From contig BCHH01000021.1 of assembly GCA_001599595.1 (NCBI GenBank), positions 1-64,000 of the forward strand: a DNA stretch of 64,000 nucleotides, in the 5' to 3' direction. This DNA is from Beverwykella pulmonaria. Lineage: Eukaryota > Ascomycota > Dothideomycetes > Pleosporales > Melanommataceae. The notes under the pieces are model-generated. The model was not told where the DNA came from. It was given only the letters and a program-made list of their open reading frames with translations, and made no database searches. This document shows positions 55,833 through 64,000 of the stretch, one piece after another. Within the stretch, counting starts at the first letter, position 1. Each line of letters starts with the position of its first letter. Position numbers and translations under genes: made by a program.

Positions 55833-56722
55833 CTAGTAGTCTGTCGTAGAGCTCTGAGGGAACTCAAAGTTGACGCCCTTGCCGGTCAGACGCTTGTAGA
55901 CCTCGGAGTAGGTGTCGAGCCTATAATCCACACCACCACGCTCCTTCTCGTCGAGAACAACCTTCAGGATCTTGCTACCGTCTTCGCGGGTCCTGAGTCG
56001 CTTGCCGACAATCTCGACCGGGTAGACAAGATCAGTGAGAATGGAGTCGTGGACAGCTGTGAGGGTGCGGGATCGCGGGCGCTTTTGAGTCTGGGAAGTG
56101 CGGGATCGGTTGGAACGCTTGGGGCGGGGGAGGATACGGCGGGAAGCGATGATCAGGACGTGGCGGTCAGAGAATTTCTTCTCAAGCTCACGAGTGAGAC
56201 TAAAAGCGCGAATTAGGAGGGGTTACGATAGCTCGGGAATATGAAGACATACCGCTGCTGAGACTTGCGCCATCCCTGGAGGAGAGGAATGGGGACAAAG
56301 ATGACGATAGCTTTGCGTCCGTGGCCAACCTCGATCTAAGAATCCTGGTCAGCAAAAGCCTTCCAGTGCCCAGCGCCTCTTCCATATTCAAAGGTGGATA
56401 ATGCGACGTCTTCTCCGATGAGAGCGCGCTGTTCGGAGGATCCGTGCTAGAGGTGTTGCTTATCTTACCTCGCGAGCAGAGACGAATTGAAGAGGGCGGA
56501 GCGACGCCTTCATGTCGGGGATGTTGCTCTCGAGGTCGTAGAGAGCCTGCACGCTGTTAGCACCAAAGCACAGAAACTGAGCAGCGGTTTTGGCAAAGTC
56601 GGATTGCATTTGCGCGCGAACAGCCGCACAGGAATGCTTACATTGGCAATGCTCGTCTCGATCTCGGAGGGCGAAGCCCTTGAGGGAGAGTTGGCAGCGA
56701 TCTTGTTGAGGGCGGCCGACAT
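55833..56722 (-). CDS. rps7: 40S ribosomal protein S7 (eS7)
   Basis: The model is complement(join(55833..56199, 56253..56335, 56469..56546, 56642..56722)), 202 residues. Introns are 53, 133 and 95 bp with donors GTATGT, GTAAGA and GTAAGC. The acceptor at 56,547 is the second of two nearby AGs, because only it gives ALYDLESN in frame. Matches to the family are clear throughout: [107 protein letters not shown] and [11 protein letters not shown]. It is a core component of the small ribosomal subunit and 18S rRNA maturation. Three introns near the start with two longer than the local norm are typical for fungal ribosomal protein genes. Confidence 0.96.
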
Positions 56723-57029
56723 GCTGGCGGATATCGAGATTGTCGAAGTGGTGTTGAAAAGACCGTGAAGCGTTCAGGCAATTTTGTCCTGTGGACGCGG
56801 AAGGAGTCTAAGCGAAGGCACTAGAGTCAAAGTGGTTAGCTCGTGCCGGCGCCGATTTATCGCTCATGGCCTCAGACAACTCTATTTTCATATTTACAAT
56901 GTCATACCAGATACTTTATCTACAATACTACAATACTACCCTCTCACAGCCTCTTCGGCAGGGATGAAGACACAGGAACTTGTGGTTGACAACATCTTGT
57001 AAACCCCAGTCCTGACCACTCATCTTCCA
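56723..57029. other. Short region between eS7 and aquaporin genes
   Basis: Promoter and 5' UTR side of eS7 and 3' flank of the aquaporin gene. No coding signal. Confidence 0.5.
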
Positions 57030-58341
57030 TCAATCTTTGTATATTGGGATCGCCCAGTACAACAATCCCACCAGTATAGCAGCCGTGATGTCTCCAGTCC
57101 AGTGGATGTAATGCATTGTAAAATTCCCTGTGAGACTGTTAATCAAGAGCTACGCAGTTCATATTCGTACACTGACCAGCCGGGCCCATCAGCCCAAGGC
57201 AGCGTGCCGGATTCATAGCTGACGGATGTTAATGCGAGTCTACTAGTTGAGAAGGAATGAATACTGACAAGCACCAGAATAACCCGGTCTAGCGATCCCG
57301 GATGCGAAGGTACATAGCCCCAGTGTGAAGCCAACCTTCAATCAGTCAGTCACGCTCGTCTACGATGCAAAAGACATACTAATATAGGTGAGAGAGCGGG
57401 TCCAAAGACTTGTCGTTGGCGTGGATCAATGCCAACACTAAACGCGACGAAAATTAGCGCGAAGGATGTCATGGTCTCCAAGGCGTAACTTCGAGTTGTC
57501 AGCACACTTCAGCGATATCTCCTTGCAGATAACTTACGCCTCTCCGGGAGACACAAGATGCGGGTCTATAAAGCATCCTGCAACTGCTCGAAACGATGCC
57601 GGTGGCCGACCGAGGCTTGCTCGTACCATGAACCCCCCTACTACAGCGCCAGCACATTGGAAGACTACATACAGAAAAGCTCGTGGGAAAACAGCCAACC
57701 GCGCGAAGAAGGTGGACATGGTAATCAAGGGGTTGAAGTGAGCACCAGAGACTGGGCCTCCAGCGAAGATGAAAAGCGCAATTAGAACAATGTTCGTCAT
57801 GGCTCCGAGCGCCGCTGGTGCTACCGGTCCAAGTGACGTGTTTGTTGTGTAGTCTCCAAGTCCAATCGCAATTAGGCCAGATAGATAGATTTGAAGACAC
57901 GTCCCTACCGCTTCGATGAACGATTCCTTCCCTTCAGCAGAGTGGACAAGGTCAGCGTAGTTCTAAAAAGTGATGGGAAAGGTGCAATTGCCATGCTAGG
58001 TGTGGAAGATCTTCCGCCATCTAGGTAGCGTGTTGATATGACCTACAGCCAGACACTGGCATTGCACCCGGGCTTGGCTTACAAAGTTCGACATCGGCGA
58101 AGCCGCGAAGGCTGAAGCTCTGTTTCCACGTAAAGCTTGCTCCAGCATCGGGTAATTTTTCAACAATGCTCGTAAAAGAAGCGTCGCTTGGGTCCAAAAT
58201 GAATTCTTGATTTCCTCCAATTCGACCGGCAAACGGTCTTGAGGCTAACTCTGGCCCGTGATCGTACTGTTTCTTTCGTTGTCGTAGTGCATCTTGTGAG
58301 CCGCTCTCCGCGAGCTCGATGTCGTCGCTCGTCATCTTCAT
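57030..58341 (-). CDS. Aquaporin / major intrinsic protein
   Basis: Six exons: complement(join(57030..57127, 57177..57218, 57269..57335, 57380..57488, 57538..57931, 58083..58341)), 322 residues. Four introns are 44-50 bp, and the first is 151 bp. Its acceptor at 57,932 was chosen because it restores DVELWKESFIEAVGTCLQ. The N-terminal cytosolic tail is about 85 residues. Six helices follow with the two pore half-helices: SGAHFNPLITM (NPL instead of NPA) and SMNPARCLG (canonical NPA). Other family blocks are YLSGLIAIGLGDY, MTNIVLIALFIFAGGPV, LYVVFQCAGAVVGGFM and HYIHWTGDITAAILVG. It would conduct water or small solutes across plasma or internal membranes. The start could also be two codons downstream (MTSDDIE). 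Confidence 0.9.
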
Positions 58342-59027
58342 CGAGCGAATAGGTTGTTGATTGTTCGTGTGTTTGCGCCTATGCAATATATACAGCTCAT
58401 GTTCATCCCGGTTTTTGTGGTTTCATAAGCATATTAGCAATTATTCTACGCCTATTTAGGGAAGTTCAATATGTTGGTCAGCGCGGAATATCCGCGCAGC
58501 CTGCCGAAAAGCCCGGATAAAAAACTTGAACTCCCTATTGCAATAACCTGACATAACTTGGAATATTCTGGCCGGTGTGGTCTAACGTGATGAGGCTTTA
58601 TGATGCTAAGCTTTCTCCACTGGGCAATCGAGCATAAGCCAAACCGGGACGGGTCGCCTCTATTCCATCTGAATTCATAATCTGCTCGGCTTTATCGATC
58701 GCACGGTAGAGATTTCCAGAGCGGCCACCTCAAGTAAGCGTTCTATTGTCAACATGGTAGAAGTCGAGAGCCGTTAGCTCGAGACTTCACTTAAGATTCA
58801 GGGACCTAAAGCAGGCTACCAAACATATGTTCGCTGCTAAGTAGAGAACACAAATAACTGTTCATGGTATTTTCATATACTAAAAGTCAATATAGCAAGC
58901 CAGAATCTAGGTTCCGACTCTCGAAAAGTCTAATGGATCACAGTCAAAATAGTGACAGCATTCGATACACCTCATAACTGAGTATTCGCTTAGTGATTGC
59001 TATGTGCTAGCAACACTTTGCTTGCTT
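58342..59027. other. Intergenic region, no gene recognised
   Basis: Upstream of the aquaporin gene. No coding motif was seen. Confidence 0.45.
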
Positions 59028-59592
59028 CTAGACCGTCGGAGTCTTCATCATCTCGAAGTAGTGGATGAACCTCGTTAGGTAAAATTGGCCCGACATGCAG
59101 GCTTTATTCCTGACGAGTGCTGCCTCACCACCGAAAGTGAAGCAGCGGGCCATTCCTACATTGTCTAGTGCATTGAGCCAGTCGGAATCTTTAACAATGG
59201 CCGACTCCTTTTTTTCTCTCTCAGGGAACTGTCGCACCTCAGTCGGATGGTTTCCCTCGCTGGTATACAATGCATTCTTAGCGATCAGTGTAATCTTCCG
59301 TGCCAGCTCAGGAAACATTCCACAGGTGGTCAACATCTCCTCGATCACTTCTTGAGATTTAATACCGCTCAGATATATGCGCTCTCCAACATCATGGACC
59401 ATACTCACACCATGGACCATAGATGATGGCGTGATCAAGTCTGCATGCCCACTCTGAGTTGGATGCCATTTTGCTCTCGTAGATTCGATTAGCATTGTTG
59501 ACTACCTGTTGAATGTGCTCGTTACCGTGCTCGTTATTGTATTTGTGGCCGTACATGTACGAGCTCACTGCGATATTAACTGGCTTGAGCAT
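59028..59592 (-). pseudogene. Frameshifted HD-domain phosphohydrolase paralog
   Basis: The minus-strand frame from the ATG at 59,592 reads MLKPVNIAVSSYMYGHKYNN, EHIQQVVNNANRIYES, then shifts by one base near 59,400-59,440 into SSMVHGVSMVHDVGERIYLSG. It continues with FPELARKITLIAKNALYTSEGN, AIVKDSDWLNALDNVGMARC and FEMMKTPTV-stop. It follows the intact gene at 60,620-61,309 block by block, including HD and the later Asp, but lacks the last 30 residues. An 18-bp tandem duplication (TATGGTCCATGGTGTGAG) lies at the shift. No intron repairs it without deleting the HD motif. Probably a decaying tandem duplicate. Confidence 0.7.
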
Positions 59593-60619
59593 GACGCAGG
59601 AGTCGCTTGGAATCTAGAGCCTGTCCATGTTAAATAGAATATGATTGTGTGTTTGGATAAAGAGTCGGCATAGCTACTGGGGAGTTTGGTGTTAGGAGAG
59701 TAGGCCTTGGGACTAAAGAAGGGAGTTGATTAAGTGGAAACCTTGGTATGACGAGTACTCATTTCGCTTGTTGATACTATATTTATTGGGAGTGTTAAGG
59801 CGGTGGATGGTTTTGCATTAAGGGAAGTATTTTCTCGATGCAGTATGCTAAATTTGAAGATGGGAAAGTTGCGAGTGGTTGTTGTAGAGGAGAAATAGGT
59901 TCTAGAGTGTAGAGAACATGAAAAATATTGCTGGTGCTTTTATACAAGTACGGATTGAATTGCCCGCGGTAATTAGACTTACTGTTCTTCATCTCCAGGG
60001 CGAAAAGGGAATTGTGTAACGAAATACTTTCACTCTTAGTTAGTATACCCTCAAACTCTCCGGTGAAACCCTTATGAGCGATGATACGATGACGATATTT
60101 TTGGGATAAGAATATACATTCTCTCAGTATGAAAAGCATGTAGAACTCGATTATTTCCTAGATCTGTGAGGTACTTATATACGCCACAGACTCGAAGTTT
60201 GGCAGCGATTTTGCGTGATGTTTGGTTTGACAACACGATGTATTCTTACTAACGTCGGCGTTCAACGAGGATTTCTTGTGGGGGCATATGATGTTGGAGT
60301 TATGGGGGAAGCGTTTGCGTTTTATATAACCTTCGGAGAGGTACAAAGAGACGAGGTTGCGTGTGTTAAGAAGATAGAAGCGAGAGGAAGGTGTGAATTA
60401 TACACTATTACTCACAAACCTATGGAAGATAGTTTTATGTGTTGTGAAAGTGTGGTAAAACTCAACGTCGCGTAGAGATAGTGTCCCAAAAACTGGGATG
60501 AGCATTGCTTCAACTTGGAGGCGATCGACAAAACACTAGGAAAAAGCAGCGATACCGAAGAGACAAACTCAATCCCCTGCAATTTATTCTGGAGAGTTGC
60601 CATCTGGTTCTCGACTTTG
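59593..60619. other. Region between the two HD-domain genes
   Basis: About 1 kb, AT-rich. Frames at 59,795-60,475 on both strands show no motif. It includes the 3' flank of the intact HD gene. Confidence 0.45.
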
Positions 60620-61309
60620 CTACTCGAGAGTAAAGGAAAGCCTAGATTCTTCATTAAAATGGTTCGCAAAATCTTCCAAGACCTTCTTTTTGGACATGGC
60701 CGCCTCTTTCCCAGCTGCTGTCTTCATCATATCCGGCAACTTGTACAGCTTCTCGGAGAAGTGATCGATAGCGACTGACATCGGCCGACCTTGACCCTTC
60801 GCTCCTCCATAAGCAAAGCATCGACCCACACCAATAGCACCGATAGCATCAAGCCGGTCTGCGTCTTGCACAATAGCAAGCTCCGGGAATTTGTGGAGGA
60901 CATCCACTACTGATTGTGGGTTCTTGACTTCATTGGTATATCCAACATTCTTGACGATTGTCTGAACCTTGAGTGCAAGGTCCTCCGATGCTCCTCGTTC
61001 TTGCATGATATTCGATATCTGGTTCTCGAGGTCCTCGTCTGCTTTGGCATACTTGTAATCGCCAACATCGTGAAGTAGGGCAGCTAGGAAGATAGCTGAG
61101 GTGTCGTAAGCACGATCTGGATTGGCTTTTTGCTCTGCTTCAAGCAGTTGATTTGTGTTGGAGAGAACTCGAAGGATATGGTGATAGTCGTGAGAGTTAT
61201 CGTGACCTGGGCCGGACATGTATTCGTGGACGAAGGCGTTAATGGACTGGAATAGTGCCTTGTCTTCGTCACGGATTGGTACGATAGGAAGGGGAATGGA
61301 GGTAGCCAT
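60620..61309 (-). CDS. HD-domain metal-dependent phosphohydrolase
   Basis: Single exon, 229 residues, start at MATSIPLPIVP. HD-superfamily metal ligands are visible: the N-terminal His in HDNSHDYHHILRV (36-46), the His-Asp pair in FLAALLHDVGDY (80-81) and the later Asp in IVQDADRLDAIGAIG (149-153). FAYGG and MMKTAAGKEAA follow. It resembles the YedJ/YpgQ-type small HD hydrolases that act on nucleotides or pyrophosphates; the substrate is not known. A decayed tandem paralog lies 1.0 kb downstream in the same orientation. Confidence 0.9.
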   Translation of the reverse strand: MATSIPLPIVPIRDEDKALFQSINAFVHEYMSGPGHDNSHDYHHILRVLSNTNQLLEAEQKANPDRAYDTSAIFLAALLHDVGDYKYAKADEDLENQISNIMQERGASEDLALKVQTIVKNVGYTNEVKNPQSVVDVLHKFPELAIVQDADRLDAIGAIGVGRCFAYGGAKGQGRPMSVAIDHFSEKLYKLPDMMKTAAGKEAAMSKKKVLEDFANHFNEESRLSFTLE

Positions 61310-62175
61310 GTCTGCTGATATAGAGAAGTAATGAAGGGCGTGGTCGCGTCGAGCTCACAAATGTGAATACTACAATTTGCTGATAGCTTGTTTGTATATG
61401 GGTGAGACTAAAAAGAACAGAAACAAATTTTGTGCTTTGAACGTCTTGTGGAGTCTTGGAGGTAGTGGAGTTCGGGGGTTGGCTTGGAGGCCTGGGTGAA
61501 AGATGAAGTAATGTAAGGAGCTTGGCTCTTGTAACGTGAATTGCCACACGGCAAAGAGACCTTTCTCTAAGGAGAAGGAGGAGTCATAAATGGCGGTGAA
61601 GAGTGTTGTGCTTGGTAATTGAGATACATCTGGAGGACACCGAGGTTTTCATTCGCGTTTGGAATACGCGTGGTCACATGTTGCTGGGGCTTTACCATTT
61701 CCGTCCAAGCACGCCCTTCAACGCCACAACCTTGACCGAAATGATAGAGACTATTTGGAAGGTACGTATGAAATGTAGTTGTTGAAATCCCTCAGAGGGC
61801 TTGCGCCCTTTGCTGCTGAGCGGAGAAAGGGCGGGCAAAAGTGCCACGATTAAAGGCAGAACTGCAGCTTGGCAGTATTCGTTGACCGGATCTTGGCTCA
61901 ACTACTGATGCATAAATTGGATGGCACTTGTTGTTGCAACACACGAGGGAACCGACAAGAATGATAGAAGGCTGAAAATGCCGAAAATGCTGAGTTGGTG
62001 ATGGATGTGACGAATCATCTCCCATTTGTCTTTGGAGTTAGGGGTCCAATTGGACCTCGGTAGCCACAAGGGCATGACATCGTCTTCCCCAGATCGCGAC
62101 CAGCCTCCTGCAACACCACAACCACACCCCTCGCGATAAAGCAACCCACACTCCCCAATCATTGGGGCGACCGCG
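61310..62175. other. Divergent intergenic region
   Basis: Shared upstream region of the HD gene (minus) and PEX16 (plus). No coding motif was recognised. Confidence 0.5.
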
Positions 62176-63472
62176 ATGTATAAGCAGGCGACTCAGCGAA
62201 CAAGCGATGTTCTCTCGTTGCCTCCAAAATGGCTCGGGATGTACTCCGACTTCATCACAAAGAACTCCAGCGCTGTGTCGCAGATCGAGTCGGCGCTGCG
62301 CTCGTTGACATACATCATTCCTGGTGCGCATCATCTCTGATCGCATTCTGGTTGTACACGAGTGCTGACAGTGCATAGGCCGTTTCCGGGAGTCTGAAAT
62401 CGCGTCCGAGTCTCGTAGGTTACGCCGGCCTCTCTATCATCCATGCCAGCTGACCATCACCCAGTGCATAGCGGCGTTCAGATACTCTCCCTCTACCATG
62501 ATTCTCTCCTAGCAAAGGCAGTGGCGCGAATGCCGGGCACACCACGCCATCACCCCACACCTCACAATCGTTACACCAAGTTCTGGACCCAGAGATCGCC
62601 CATGTACAAGCGCATAGCAATCGTTCTCCAAATGATACAGTATACCGAGCTTTTGTGGGAAATGGCGGCGAAGAGAAAGGGCGAGAAGGTGCGATGGCGC
62701 GTCGTGGTGTTAATAGAGATAGTAAAGGCTGTCTGTCGACTGCTCATGCTGCGGTTAACGAATTCGCGACCGCTAGTATCCCCTCCTCTTCCGCAGAGAG
62801 AGGTGGACCCAAGATCCCTAGAGGACTCATCGGCATCCGCCGACGGAATGGACACGCCACCGAGTGAACGCGCCGTGGAAGCGGAGAACTGGACTATGCC
62901 CAGGACCGGGCTGTCCATGCCAAGCCTGCCTGATTCGTCTGATATCTCTAGCTACCTTCTCTCTAAGGTGCTTACTGCGGACGACATCAAACCTGCCAAG
63001 GCCTTGCTTCACCGTGTCAGCGGAAAGGGAGAACTGGCAGAGGTGCTCTATATTTTGAGGCCTGTAATTTATGCCGCGGCAATGCAGCGCTTCAGTGGCG
63101 ATAGAAAGAGTTGGACCCCGTGGCTGATAGGATTGAGCATCGAATACGGAGCCAGACAATTAGCCAAGAAGGATTTCCAAGAACAGCTCGCGGGCGGGCT
63201 GAGGGGCCTGACGGGATTGGAGAAGGAGGAATTGAGGAAGCGTGGATGGGGAATGGGCTGGTGGATGATGCGCGGTGCCTTTTATGAAAACATCACCAAG
63301 TGAGTCTGCTAACGATGGCATATTTGTGACTGGACTAACAAAGTGCAGGGCGTGGATTCATGCCGTCACACGGAAGCTTAAGAACAAACCTGTTCTAGAT
63401 ATCGTAGGTGGTGTTATCGAAGACTATGAGTTCTTATGGGATCAGTACTACTTCCCTACAGCTACTCTCTAA
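62176..63472 (+). CDS. pex16: Peroxisomal membrane protein PEX16
   Basis: The model is join(62176..62323, 62379..62414, 62465..63299, 63349..63472), 380 residues, with a 36-bp second exon. Introns are 55, 50 and 49 bp (donors GTGCGC, GTAGGT, GTGAGT). The acceptor at 62,464 was preferred over a later AG because it gives ESLHSGVQILSLYHDSLL in frame. Family blocks are MYSDFITKNSSAVSQIESALRSLTYIIPGRF, split here as MYSDFITKNSSAVSQ and IESALRSLTYIIPGRF. Others are RYTKFWTQRSPMYKR, LQMIQYTELLWEMAAKRKG, VVLIEIVKAVCRLLML, LAEVLYILRPVIYA, SWTPWLIGLSIEYGAR and GWGMGWWMMRGAFYENITK. PEX16 is an integral protein that recruits PEX3 and other membrane proteins in peroxisome formation. The acidic/Ser-rich loop between the two halves (about 170-230) is longer than in animals. 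Confidence 0.94.
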
Positions 63473-64000
63473 CCATTTCTTTTGTCCATATGAGCATCGG
63501 GGATAACGGCTATCTGGATAAGGGCTTGGTACGGCTACTGTAAGAATAAACATGGGGTATTGGATTAGCATGAAGCTTTGGTTGGGACCAATAGGGAACG
63601 TTTTGGCGGCTTCTTGTTCGAGGGCTGCTGGCATTGCCTTTTCTTTAACAGCATAATTTGGCCCTTCATATTCCACTTCGTATGGCAATGCATCTGTTAG
63701 CTATCTTTAACTTAAATCACTTGGAACTTCAATCAATAACGTTATACAATACCACAGTTACCTGCGTCACCAAGTCTTGCCAATTTTCGAGGTGACGATT
63801 TTGCTTGGCATCTACACGGGCCGAGCTTCAGCGAGCTTCCACGAACTTCACAGAGCCTCATCAACATCAACATCGCCTGGCCCGCCACCAACCCCAAACA
63901 ACCACATCCCACCCCACATAATCACTCTTCTCACCTTCTTATCCCCTGTTAGCGCACCACAAGCATGCCAGCAACAACAGCTGAGACGCTGTCACTTGTG
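63473..64000. other. Right edge; possible minus-strand gene, unresolved
   Basis: On the minus strand at about 63,540-63,690 a frame reads PYEVEYEGPNYAVKEKAMP and AALEQEAAKTFPIGPNQSF, preceded by an acceptor-like CTAACAG. It looks coding in composition but I could not build a complete model, and it runs into the PEX16 3' end. It may be the last exon of a short gene starting near 63,860. Confidence 0.35.

Noticed and set aside
55734..56216. 160-codon plus-strand frame
   Set aside because: It is antisense to the eS7 coding exon, which has clear homology on the other strand.
1..64000. CRISPR arrays, bacterial operons or phage systems
   Set aside because: The window is clearly nuclear fungal DNA with spliced genes and retrotransposons; no such arrays were seen.

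Overview
The window comes from a filamentous ascomycete (Pezizomycotina; a dothideomycete is possible but not shown). The genes carry many short introns (about 44-60 bp, GT[A/G]NGT donors, C-T-[A/G]-A-C-like branch sites). They include fungus-restricted families (FunK1 kinase, DUF3818 PX-associated protein, Fungal_trans_2 regulator), and the left third is a retrotransposon island with RIP-like C-to-T decay.

Bases 1 to about 19,930 are nested mobile elements. A heavily decayed Ty1/Copia element on the minus strand occupies about 150-3,300. A LINE remnant (about 4,010-4,985) is split by a solo LTR (family C). A 17-bp minisatellite lies at 5,321-5,504. A Ty3/Gypsy chromovirus-type element (A, 6,110-19,804, TSD CCCAG) sits inside a family-C LTR and is itself split by a second, younger Gypsy element (B, 8,165-15,326, TSD GTGCT, minus strand). 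A 100-N gap interrupts the 3' LTR of A.

From 20.9 to 32.7 kb there are intact genes: a DUF3818 PX-associated protein, an unknown single-pass membrane protein, a Fungal_trans_2 (PF11951) regulator and a small cysteine-free secreted protein. From 33.3 to 43.7 kb lies a second accessory zone. It holds four solo LTRs (families C and D), three of family D with exact 5-bp TSDs, a cytochrome P450 pseudogene, an MFS-transporter pseudogene interrupted by a solo LTR, and a FunK1 kinase gene. The first exon of the FunK1 gene contains a solo LTR that keeps the frame open.

From 44 kb to the right end the window is a gene-dense core block: RNase H1, DUF202 membrane protein, 6-phosphofructo-2-kinase/fructose-2,6-bisphosphatase, an eight-exon CCCH zinc-finger protein, a glutathione S-transferase, ribosomal protein eS7, an aquaporin, two tandem HD-domain phosphohydrolases (one frameshifted) and PEX16. 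These are monocistronic housekeeping genes with no shared pathway. The coherent biology of the window is the layered history of LTR insertion, RIP-like mutation and LTR-LTR recombination and its effect on neighbouring genes. All gene models were built by eye from reading frames and splice signals; no homology search was run.
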